Of a stretch of 64,000 nt of DNA, positions 35,030 to 44,966 are shown in pieces (within the stretch, counting starts at the first letter, position 1; each line of letters opens with the position of its first letter). The stretch is from Artocarpus heterophyllus. Taxonomy: Eukaryota > Streptophyta > Magnoliopsida > Rosales > Moraceae. The position numbers were made by a program, and so were the translations under genes. A model generated the notes under the pieces. That model did no database searches. It was not told the origin of the DNA and saw nothing but the letters and a program-made list of their open reading frames with translations. The DNA lies in contig CM046350.1 of the NCBI GenBank assembly GCA_025403435.1, forward strand, positions 13,917,612 through 13,981,611, in the 5' to 3' direction.

Positions 35030-36544
35030 ATTGCTATGCAGGAGGAGATGGAATCCCTACATAAGAATGGCACATGGGATTTGGTGAAGTTACCCAAAGG
35101 GAAGAAAGCTGTTCGCTGCAAATGGGTATTTAAAAGAAAAGAAGGCACACCGGGAGTTAAAGATGCTAGGTATAAGGCTAGATTGGTTGCAAAAGGATAC
35201 AATCAGGTTCCAGGTGTTGACTTTATAGATGTTTTTTCTCCTGTAGTTAAGCATCGCTCAATTCGAGCCTTGCTTGGTATTGTGGCCACTTATGATCTTG
35301 AGCTTGAGCAGTTAGATGTGAAGACTGCATTTTTGCATGGAGAGCTCGAGGAAGACATTTACATGCAGCAACCCTAGGGTTTCATTGTTACAGGTAAAGA
35401 AGACTATGTTTGCTCATTGAAAAAGTCTCTTTACGGTTTGAAACAGTCTCCTAGGCAGTGGTATAAGAGGTTCGACTCATTTATGATCGCTCATGAGTTT
35501 AAGAGGAGTAGCTATGACAGTTGTGTCTACTTCAAGAAGGGTGATGATGGGTCCTTTGTTTATTTGCTCTTATATGTTGATGATATGTTGATTGCTGCTA
35601 AGGATAAAGGAGAGATTAAGAAGTTAAAGGCTCAACTCAGTAGAGAGTTTGAGATGAAGGACTTGGGAGCTGCCAAGAAGATTCTCGGCATGGAGATTTT
35701 GAGAAATAGAAAGGCAGGTAAGCTTTATCTGAGTCAGAAAGGCTATATTGACAAAGTTTTGCACAGGTTCAACATGCAAAAAGCAAAACCAGTGAGCACT
35801 CCTTTAGCAACACATTTCAGACTTTCAGCTGCATTAGCTCCACAGTCAGCTGATGACGTTGAGTATATGTCACGTGTTCCATACTCTAGTGCAGTAGGTT
35901 CTCTCATGTATGCTATGGTATGTTCTCGCCCAGATTTATCATATGCAGTTAGTACAGTTAGTAGATACATGGCAAATCCAGGTAAAGAGCACTGGAAAGC
36001 AATGCAATGGATTCTTAGATACTTGCGTGGTACTACTGACGTTTGTTTGCACTTTGGGAGGACTAGAGATGGTGTTGTGGGATATGTTGATTCTGATTAT
36101 GCTGGAGACTTGGATAAGAGGAGGTCACTTACTGGGTATGTGTTTACAGTTGGTGGTTGTGCTATCAGTTGGAAGGCTACCTTGCAGGCTACTGTTGCAT
36201 TGTCTACTACTGAGGCTGAATATATGGCTATTACAGAGGCTTTCAAAGAAGCTATTTGGTTGAAGGGCCTATTTGGAGAACTCAATGAAGATTTGAAGAC
36301 TTCTGTGGTGATGTGTGACAGTCAGAGTGCTATTTTTCTCACTAAAGATCAAATGTTTCATGAGAGGACGAAGCACATTGACGTTCGTTATCACTTTGTT
36401 CGTGATATTGTTGCTCGTGGTGATATTGTTGTGAGCAAAATCAATACACATGATAATCCTGCCGATATGATGACTAAGTCGTTACCTACAGCTAAGTTTG
36501 AGCATTGCTTGAACTTGGTTGGAGTTCATGCTCGTGCCGGTTAG
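35030..36544 (+). pseudogene. element A reverse transcriptase-RNase H (3' part of pol)
   Basis: Continuation of element A's polyprotein after the nested insertions, in the same frame as the part ending at 17213. It contains the RT region ([29 protein letters not shown]) and RNase H ([41 protein letters not shown]). A TAG at 35375-35377 interrupts it after MQQP, the third in-frame stop of the element, and all three are TAG. Apart from those and the insertion, the frame is preserved to the stop at 36544. Confidence 0.9.
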
Positions 36545-36623
36545 TTGCCCGTTGGGGCTTTGTGGAAGAGGTGGAGAATTCGGTTAATCACATGTTGGAG
36601 TTCTTTATGGTAGATTTTGTGTC

Positions 36624-36634
36624 AAGGTGGAGAT
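36624..36634 (+). other. element A polypurine tract
   Basis: AAGGTGGAGAT immediately before the 3' LTR. Confidence 0.8.
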
Positions 36635-37139
36635 TGTTATTTAGTGACCCAAAACCCCTCCATTTGTTTTGGCAGTAAGGAAGCGCCGCGGCGCTTGAAA
36701 GCAGCGCCACGGCGCTCCAATCCGAAAAGCAGCGCCGCGGCGCTCCAATGCGGCCAGATAATGTATTTTGCATTTTTACGCGTTTTTTGGGTTAATTTGG
36801 GTTAGGGTTTGAGTCCCCATACATATAAATACATCATATTCTCCATAGTTCATATTAGTGAGTCACATTAGAGAGACACATTAGAGAGTCACAAATTTTC
36901 ATAGAGATCATAGTGTTGAGAGTGATACAGAGAGCTCAGTCTTGTGAGTTTGTGAGTGATTGAGTGAGTGAATTTCTGTATTTGAGTGCTCTAAACACCG
37001 TTGTAATTTCCGTTTTGTGATTAGTGGATTGCTTCTCCTCTGTCCGTGGTTTTTTCACCCTTTATTAGGGTTTTTCCACATAAATCTTGTGTGCAATTTT
37101 CTCTCTATTTCTTGTTGCTTATTGCTTTGATTTCTAACA
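36635..37139 (+). repeat. element A 3' LTR
   Basis: 505 bp, same ends as the 5' LTR but with one fewer 21-bp unit in the GCGCCGCGGCGC cluster (36682-36745). One palindrome is changed to GCGCCACGGCGC. Confidence 0.93.
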
Positions 37140-38136
37140 ATCACCAAGGCATGCCATTGACGCAGTTAAGAGCTGACTACTAAATAGTTTGGCTTCATCA
37201 AGAACATCCTCTACCTCTATGCTGAGATGTGAAGCTTCATATAACTCCATCAACCACCCGTTGATGTCTTCACTAAGCTTTGTCTTGAAAGTTCCTCTCT
37301 TGTCCTTGAACAGGTTAAAAATCTCTGCAATTACACACATAAATTTATGAGTTATAGATTTAGATATTTGCAAGGTATAATTGTTCTATATATAAATAGA
37401 ATAGTGAGTGAGGATTTAAAATTTCCGCAGGTTATATCTGCAACCATATTAAAATCTAGGAGCTATAGTTTTTTTTTTTTTCCTTTAACTTGTTGACAGA
37501 GGATTCAAACTCTATATTTTGTGGTAAAGTACTATACAAGCAAAAAATAGAATTCTGGTACGAACCAGCAGGCACGAAGTACCCTTCTTGTCTCAGGAGT
37601 CGAAAACGAAGCACAGCATCATGAAGGTTGTCTTCATTATGTTCGTAATGATTAGTGTACTGATCAAATAGCATGAACTCTTCTTTTAGAATCGCTTCAA
37701 TGTCTTCCTGAAAAAGGTAATCAATGCCCAGCCGTTGGATAGCATCTATCATTTTAAGACCCTCAGATGGATCTTCTCCTGCTTGTTTGCTCATAACATG
37801 CTTGAAGACATTCAAATCTTGAAAAAATAAGAAAGCAAACAATCAGCCAATGTGTGTGTCTATATATATATATATATATGTATATCATCCAGACACTCAC
37901 TTTGTTATTGTAAGGGTATTTTGTTAGATGGTGAACATCCCAGTTTTCCAAGGGAGTACTACTAGCAAACTATTATCATGGGCAATGCTCCAGTTTTGTG
38001 GTTTATAATTAGGATTCGTAACTAGATTAGTGTTGTTTTTAAGGTTGTCGTTTTCAATTTCTGGATATCTGCTAGGAGAAATTGACGGATGTTTAAAGGA
38101 ATTTTCTGCAGGAAAGGCGTTCGAAGACAAAGCCAT
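37140..38136 (-). pseudogene. TPS-g terpene synthase pseudogene, 5' half (exons 1-3a)
   Basis: N-terminal part of the same terpene synthase. Exon 1 starts at ATG 38136 and contains WSIAHD, the position where TPS-g enzymes lack the RR-x8-W motif. Exon 2 is 37817-37566 (FKHVMSK, GLKMIDAIQRLGIDY, LRFRLLRQEGYFVPA). Exon 3a is 37324-37140 (FNLFKDKRGTFKTKL, LYEASHLSIE). Exon 3a joins exon 3b at 14200 in frame once element A and one ATCAC copy are ignored, giving MACLGD followed by DHPRARA. In exon 1 the frame hits TAA (about 37925) before a clear donor, which may be a further defect or an alternative splice site. No plastid transit peptide was recognised, so the product may have been cytosolic; that is uncertain. 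Confidence 0.87.
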
Positions 38137-38242
38137 AGAGGATAAACCAGGTAAAACAAATTTAATCTAGGGGGGCGAGAGAGAGAGGGATATTATAAGA
38201 GGAGTATATATTGATTATATAAAAGGAATATAGAGTGAGCCC

Positions 38243-38250
38243 TTTATATA
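38243..38250 (-). promoter_or_regulatory. putative TATA box of the TPS gene
   Basis: CTATATAAAGG on the minus strand, about 110 bp upstream of the TPS ATG. The pseudogene may thus still have its promoter. Confidence 0.5.
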
Positions 38251-38409
38251 GGATGATTTTTGTTATCTGGTAGAAACAGTGGATGACTCGCTCGGCGTGT
38301 GCGAGGCTGTGAGTCACCTTAATGTGCTTTATGGACGTTGTGTAGATATTTTCACTTTTAAGAGCCGTGACATGTATGAAGCGTGTTTTCTTCTTGATCG
38401 CTAATATAG

Positions 38410-39955
38410 TTTGGTTGAGTGGGGAATCTTAAAACATCTACAATGTCCATGGAATTCATCAAGGCGATCACAGCCTCACATATGGCTAGCGAGTCATCTA
38501 TTATTTCAGGATGTCAATGTCTAGAACTTCAATATGGGTTATCGACGAAAAATATCCACAAAATGTCCAAAATGTTCCGATTCGTCCTCTTCGTTCTGGT
38601 CGTGCCTTGGGTTATCCTTCTACCCTTCTATTTGGCTCCCTGTTCCTCGTGAGCTCTCGCTCGCATCGTTTGTTTTCTTCTTCAAGGTCAATCCACACCT
38701 TGGCCCTATTCAAGGCCTCTTGGATCGTTAGCGGGTACTCTGAGCAAATGTTATTTTTGAATGAGAACTTATGTAACAGTCCCTTCTTCAACGCTTCTCA
38801 AGCCGTTCCATCTTCTAAGTTTGAAATCTTTGAAATTGTTTTACTAAACCTCTTAAAATATGCCCATAATGACTCATCTGGCTTTGAATCATTAACCGGA
38901 GGTCCTTGGTTGTCTTGTCTGTTTTAATGTGCATAGAATAGGCTTTGATGAAAGAATCCGCCAACTCTTTGAAGCTATCGATTATTCCTGTGGATAAATT
39001 ACTAAACTATCAAAGGGCTGGTCCTCTTAAACTCTGTGCAAATAGCTTCTACATCATCTCATCCAATATCAAATTTGGAATGTTCATTGCATTAACCACA
39101 TTATTATACTAAAGGAGGTGATCTTTTAGGTCTGCGGTCCCATCGAATCGTGCGAACACGAGATTCTCATACTTTGATGGGACAACAGAAGTAATTCTTC
39201 TAGTAAAAGAGGTCATTGAGTGTTGGTTTCTTGCTTGTAGCCTTGGTCACTTTCTAGTCGATCTTTTCCTTGACCAATCTAGTATTATGATCAAGCATGT
39301 CTCGCATCATCTGTTGAATGGCCTCTGCAATTAACAAGGCCGGGATTAGGACAGCTTTTGCCTGAACTGTGTGCTCAATCTCTTTGTTTTGCTGTCTGTA
39401 TGTTTGTGGCTCTTCTCTACCTATAGCCTGTGGAGTGTTTATAGTTGTCGTAATTGCTGTCACAGTTGGCGTCATTATAGTCGTTGCTACTATAGTCGTC
39501 TCTATGGGTATCGGCATTGTGTACAGTGGCTGCATCCTTCCAATGGGACTATAAAAGGGTTATTTCCTGGTTGGTGATGGTGTTTGGTATTGCCACTATG
39601 TAGCTGTCGTGATTGGGACTGTCAAGTATTCAAAATAGGGATAGTAGTACGAGTATGCTAAGAGCTAAGAGTTCTAGTAGCTGATCTGACTTGTGAAAGC
39701 ATTGTTCTCATTGATAAGTTGCTCGAGTTGCTTGTCATGCTCCTAGAAACGAGTCACCTGTTCCTAAAGCAGCTTCTTCAAAGTTTTTACCTCCACAACA
39801 AGAATCTCAATCTGCTCGTCTCCTTGAGATGTGGTTTATGTATTTTCATTCTATTCATCACGCGCATTCTAGTTGTCTATGCTGTCCACCATGTATGTTA
39901 AAACTTTCAAAATCCTCGAGTTGGTGATTTAAGGGCCCCATGGAGGGTGCCAAAC
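38410..39955 (-). pseudogene. element F: decayed gypsy gag region
   Basis: Minus-strand sequence with many stops and frameshifts that still matches the gag of element E (59592-60970). The QQMMRDMLDHNTRLVKEKID patch corresponds to E's QSMMREMLGQNSKLVEEKIN, and the degenerate Retrotrans_gag region near 38660-38930 corresponds to E's AYIKRFSKALSKI to EEENERCE region. A decayed PBS similar to E's (TTTGGCACCCTCCATGGGGC on the minus strand) adjoins the LTR at 39935-39955. The 3' end of the element is missing. Confidence 0.75.
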
Positions 39956-40593
39956 TGTAAACATTGGATCATAAGCGGAATTTATAGTGGTTCACCCTAT
40001 AATGAATGCTAAGTCCACTATTCTTCACTATGAGGAAAAGATTGGTACAAATTACAAAGTATTTGAAAGATTTGATATAAAACACTTGTGATTTCAGCAA
40101 AGTTTCAGTAAGTGCCTGCTTGCCTACTATGGAGCTCTATCCCTATTTTAGAGAGTACCCATGAGATTGCGGCTTCAATTTGATGAAAGGAGTGGGCATA
40201 GAAATGCATGTAGTAATGGAACATGTGTCGATCCCTGATAAGTCATAAACATTAGTCCCATGCCCACGTTCTACTTTGTGACTTAGCAAGTATCTCCTTA
40301 TAACTACCAAACTCACATTATCGATTCCAACAAACCGACACTTAGCAAATCCACAATAACGAATGATGCGTGAATCTATCCCAAGTGAGCCAAGTAGAAA
40401 CTGCAATCGAACTACAAATATTAAACCGATCGATGCCACTAGTTGAACGAGCAATGAGTTGGCGATCCTAATAGTAACAATTTGGGCCGAGTCGATCACT
40501 TCTATTGGGCTTGATTCGTTTTGATCGCAACTTGATCTTCCCACACTGTGCCTTTGCTTAATGATTCGGGCTTGACCAAATCATACCCCAACA
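39956..40593 (-). repeat. element F LTR (gypsy type)
   Basis: On the minus strand it starts TGTTGGGGTATG, like the TGTTGGGGTGCA start of element E's LTR, and ends ATGTTTACA beside the decayed PBS. No second LTR is seen. Confidence 0.65.
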
Positions 40594-40788
40594 ATTTCTA
40601 ATACAATGTCACTAATATTTTGAATATATTTGTTTCAAGAGTTTCCTTCTAGTTCGCTGATGAATAGTTTGAGTTTATAGGCACAGACGTTTATATGAGC
40701 ATCGATTTTCGTTCAGGTGCATTTATATTTGTGTGTCTTTGTCCCTTGCTGATCCTAACAGTTTTCCTCTTTACTTTTTCTTCATCAG

Positions 40789-41303
40789 GGCCCTGCTGAT
40801 GCCGTGAAACTTCTATAACACCATTACGCAAAGCTGGAGGAGGACTATGGTTTGGCTAAGCGGGTTATGAAGGTTTACGACCAAGCAACGGAGGCTCTGC
40901 CCAACAATGAGAAATTCAGCATTTATGAGAGCTATATTGCTCGTGCAGCTGAGGTATTTGGTGTCACACGAAGGAGGGAGATATATGAGCAAGCGATAGC
41001 ATCCGGACTTCGGGAGAAAATTTAAAGAAAATGTGTTAGAAGTATGCTGGGTTTGAGAAGAGCTTGGGAGAAATTGAGCACGCTCGTGGAATATATGTAT
41101 TCGCATCTCAGTTTTCAGATCCTCTATCTGACGTGGATTTCTGGAATCAATGGAATGAGTTTAAAGTGAGACATGGAAATGAAGATACCTTCAGGGAAAT
41201 GCTTTGTATTAAACGATGTGTTTCTGCAAGCTGTAGCCAGATATCAAGCCTTGAAGATGCAGTTGGTGCTCTTGAGAGGGTGAAGAAGCAAAAACAAGCC
41301 TAG
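40789..41303 (+). pseudogene. SYF1/XAB2-like pre-mRNA splicing factor fragment
   Basis: A C-terminal piece of the HAT/TPR-repeat splicing factor SYF1 (XAB2 in animals): YAKLEEDYGLAKRVMKVYDQ, IYESYIARAAEVFGV, EIEHARGIYVFASQFSDP and WNEFKVRHGNEDTFREML. In cells SYF1 belongs to the NineTeen/Prp19-associated spliceosome complex. A TAA at 40816-40818 replaces an expected codon, and the frame is disrupted around 41010-41045. A pyrimidine-rich intron end with CAG precedes 40789, so this is a copied genomic segment rather than a processed retrocopy. The rest of the gene (about 850 more residues) is absent here. The tail after SASCSQ diverges. Confidence 0.82.
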
Positions 41304-41832
41304 TTTGTATTGGATATATCACAGATTTTTAAACTCTTAGAATTAAATTCATGTACTTTTGTATGGATACTTTCATGTCAATTTGTGTACTCTTTCCCTA
41401 CAATTTTACAAGTAGCTGACCAAAGAAAACAGAGAGGAAAGAAAGCAGCCTAATCTAGTTTGTAGCTTCTAGAGCCAATATTTGCGCCAAGTACTATGGG
41501 AATTGGAAAAAAACTCTTTTGACATTTGAGCAAAAAAAAAAAACATATATATTAGATCTCTGTTCCTAGTGGGGAATTCAATGGAGAAAATTTTCCAAGG
41601 AGAGGTACCAACATTAGTTTTTCAGATTTGTATGCAAAGATCCAATCGTCAATAGGTATTGCTTATGAGTAAATAAACAAACAAATCAATAATTTCTCAC
41701 CGCACCTTACAGAAAACAGAGATATTTTTTTCTTTTTCTTTTTTTTTTTTACAATAATTTTTCTTTTTGACATCAAAAATCAGTTTTGAGAGAGCTTAAA
41801 GAAGCTCTAGAAAATTAATTAGCTACTTTCTG
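41304..41832. other. intergenic spacer
   Basis: AT-rich, no coding or repeat structure recognised. Confidence 0.5.
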
Positions 41833-43960
41833 TTAACATCGGCATAATTTTGGAAAGTATCTTGCTTGTCCTGAAGTATGTGTCTTTGGTTTTATTGTGT
41901 GCGCGATCTCTGTTGACTTTGTAGTCCGAATAACCTTCTGCGATTCCAAATCTGATCTAAGCTTGTCAGAGCTGTTGACATAATTCTGCTCATGATCCTC
42001 TTTAGAACTGTTAATTTCCTTTGAAGTGTCAGATAACCAAGGGTCATTAAAGGATTTAAGATGGTAGATTTCCCGGATTACACTCGTGAGTTTCGAATTA
42101 TGTGCCATGAAAGCTTTCACCGAAATTCTTGAAGGGAACTTCGAGTTTCTAGCGAGATGCTTCAAGGCATCTGTTGACAGCTTCTCGTAATTCAGTGCAC
42201 AACAGACACCGATCTTTTCTTCTTCACGCAAATCAGTATGGACCTGTGAAAAAAGAAGTTAATGCTTCCTTGTCTTGATCATGCTTAGGGAAAGTTTTAA
42301 TTAAGTTACTTATCTACATGTAAAATACCTCAAAATATATGTCCATGGCTTGGTAAAATCTGTCATGAGACTCTCTTGCACAATCTGGCAGAATCATGGC
42401 CAATTTGGAGAACTTAGAGAGTTTCATGCGCAAATCTGGGGCCACTTCTGCTAGGTATGAGTCCATCAACCTACCAACCTTATTCAATCGACTCAGCGGT
42501 AAACGACAGCGATCTTCTATTAGGAGAAAATATTTCACCAACTTCAAAACGATATTCACATCATAAATACAACTCTTCCCTTTAGGAGATGGAATAAGCA
42601 GATGATCAATTGTTGCTTGATCTAGTCGTGGACCTATTAAATTCTCCAACATGTTGCTATATTGCTCACCAACTTTAACTCTCAAAGCCGCTTGGTAAAT
42701 GTTGAACAAGCCCTTGAAAGAATGGGAGTTTTCCTCAAGCAAAGAGAGGAGACTAATCACCACTTCCGTGGTCTTGCGCTTCTCATCTGTTGTCGCAACC
42801 AAAGCTTTCGACTTTCTATAATAGAGGAGGAACTTTGAAAGTGTAACATGGTCAAAATCCTGAGAGATCATCATTCTAATAGCCTTCTCAACAAAAGTGG
42901 TATTCAATATCACAAGATCTTCAAACCACCAGGCTGTTTGAGAGGAGTTGTTTGTCAAACTTTTACTATTCCCTGTGTAAGAAAAAAAAATGGAAGTTGA
43001 ATTTTCAGAGGAAGAAGCATATGAGCCAGAAGGGGTAGGCAAAACATCAAGCTTCCCCACAAGGCATTCCAAGACCCTTTGCGTTATAGCCGAAGAGTTT
43101 GTACAAGGAAGTGTATCTTCGCACTCTTTTAAAGCTACTAGGAGATCAGACCAAGTGAAGAATCTGATCCCTTCAAGAGATTTTTCAGTTTGGGCTAGTA
43201 GGTTTTGTCCTCGTAAATCATGAGTACCCATATCTTGGAACAACCAGTACTTTCAGATTCCTAAACGTACCAGTCAGGATGAGAACATTTTCTGCAAATA
43301 AAGATGGGATATTGTAAAGCCGTTGGGGAAAAAGAAAAAAAAAAATAAAAACACATACATGTAAGCAAATTCTAGCTAGCTGGTAGATGTTTATTGTTTT
43401 CCTTTCTGACAGAAAAAGAAGAAAAAGTACCTTTAGAACACACACACAGAAGCAACAAAAGCATTAAATTGGATTAACAAACTTAGCACATGCCTACCCA
43501 AGAGACAATTAAATGATTAATGAAAACAGTAGTTGTGAAGGGGACATCAAAAATTGTGTTAGTGGTCCTGTTTTGCTTTCACAGTCTATAATTAATCGGA
43601 AAGCAACAGTGGAGTTACAGAGAAAGAGAAGGAACAAAAAGATAATGTTGTGCCAACATCCTTAAATACTGTACGATAAAAAACAGTGCGGCCACGAAAA
43701 AGCTAGAATTTGATTTTGCTAAATTGTTGAAGGCGGCAAATAGTACAAGACAACAAAAAGAATAAAGGGTCCCAAAAGATGAAGCCAAGTTTTGGAGCTA
43801 GAATCCAACTTAAACATTCTTCAAACATCTATCTTTGAGGAAATATGAAAACAAGTTTGACAATTTCTGTAACACATTAACGATCAAGACATGAGCTGCA
43901 TACCTTATCGTCCACGACAACGTCTTTGCCATTTACGTCGACTTGGAGATCACATCACAT
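41833..43960 (-). pseudogene. BTB/NPH3 family gene lacking the BTB core
   Basis: NPH3-domain gene on the minus strand resembling the At3g22104 type. The C-terminal exon is 42243-41833 (REEEKIGVCCALNYEKLS). The main NPH3 exon runs from about 43236 to 42329 (QTEKSLEGIRFFTWSDLL, WWFEDLVILNTTFVEKAI, HDRFYQAMDIYFE). A short first exon near 43960-43904 encodes CDLQVDVNGKDVVVDDK, the usual N-terminus, with a good donor. However its ATG (43958-43960) is followed at once by TGA, and the region between 43236 and 43904 does not contain the expected BTB core. NPH3 proteins act as CUL3 ubiquitin-ligase adaptors in phototropin/auxin-related signalling at the plasma membrane. Without the BTB the adaptor function would be lost. 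A shortened product starting in the NPH3 exon cannot be excluded. Confidence 0.75.
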
Positions 43961-44966
43961 CAATTGACATTGTTCTGATATGCCTGATAAGTCCCGATTT
44001 GAATAACCAACCGTTTACGCAAACCCGAAAAGATTCGGGTCTATTCAGAAATGAAAATAACGTAGAAAGAACCAAACTCCACGGTGACGAGAAAGAGAGG
44101 AAAGACTTCTTTGAATATACTTTTGTCGATGAGCAGAGAGGAACATTTGTTACTGGTCAAGCTCATTAAAATAATTGACTCTCTAGATACCGTCTTTCAG
44201 TATTTATTCTCACACCGTTCAGACAAAGACAAGGTCCGGAAAGAATGTGAGAAAGGAATCATTTAAAAGTCACTTCGTAGTGGTTTTGTAACTGATTGAA
44301 GCGCGAAAGGATTAATGAGAACCGTATCAATCAGAACACAGATGGAAGCAGATGTTGAATTCTAGAAACCGAAAATTTCAGCATCACTATGGTCCATGCA
44401 AGGCAACCTAATACTGATTTATTCTTTTTAAGAACTTTCAGTTTGACCCGGCATCAGCACAGTTCCTCTCTTTTCCGTTAAATATGCCGCCAATTTTTGT
44501 AGTGTTTGACTCGGGGTGTCTCCTGTCGTTAAGGCTGGATTACACACGAACGTCGAAATTACGGCAACAAACCAATATTCAGCATTATAATTTGTATATG
44601 CATGAATTACCATAATGTATTGCTCTGATTGGGGTTGAAACTTTTACTAACCTTCGGGTTTGAAAGAAGCCGGGTTTTTTTTTTTTTTTTTTGAAAAACA
44701 AAAGAGGAAAAAAAAAAACAAAAAAAAGGTGTTATTCTTGTCCCAATTAACCGGGCAATATCACATCACCTCCCCTTAAAAGAAAGAAAATTGCAGTATA
44801 AGAAAAAATAACAGCACAAGGAAAAACAGACAACATTGCTTTCAAAAATTAGAAAATTGAATGTAATTATTTTTAATGAGAAAACTCAACTCTGGTGAAG
44901 GCACAAGCGAGGGCAATGTACTCGTTTTCAAGGAAAAATAATTATTAAAAATAAAGGCAATTTGCT
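43961..44966. other. intergenic spacer
   Basis: No supported gene. Contains poly-T/poly-A stretches near 44674-44726. The last bases are the 3' UTR of the next gene. Confidence 0.5.

Larger units (their letters stand above)
14206..37139 (+). mobile_element. element A: Ty1/copia LTR retrotransposon (interrupted)
   Basis: Complete outer element inserted in TPS exon 3. It is bordered by the 5-bp target duplication ATCAC (14201-14205 and 37140-37144), with LTRs of 526 and 505 bp, a tRNA-Met type PBS (14734-14745) and a PPT (36624-36634). Gag, protease and integrase precede RT and RNase H, the copia order. Its own sequence is about 5.1 kb; the rest is nested elements B and C. The LTRs differ by a 21-bp repeat unit and roughly ten substitutions seen by eye. 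Confidence 0.95.

Noticed and set aside
38511..38927. 138-codon plus-strand frame
   Set aside because: It is the antisense of the decayed gag of element F, whose minus-strand reading matches element E.
43891..44169. 92-codon plus-strand frame
   Set aside because: Its start is the antisense of the first exon of the BTB/NPH3 gene; no family motif.
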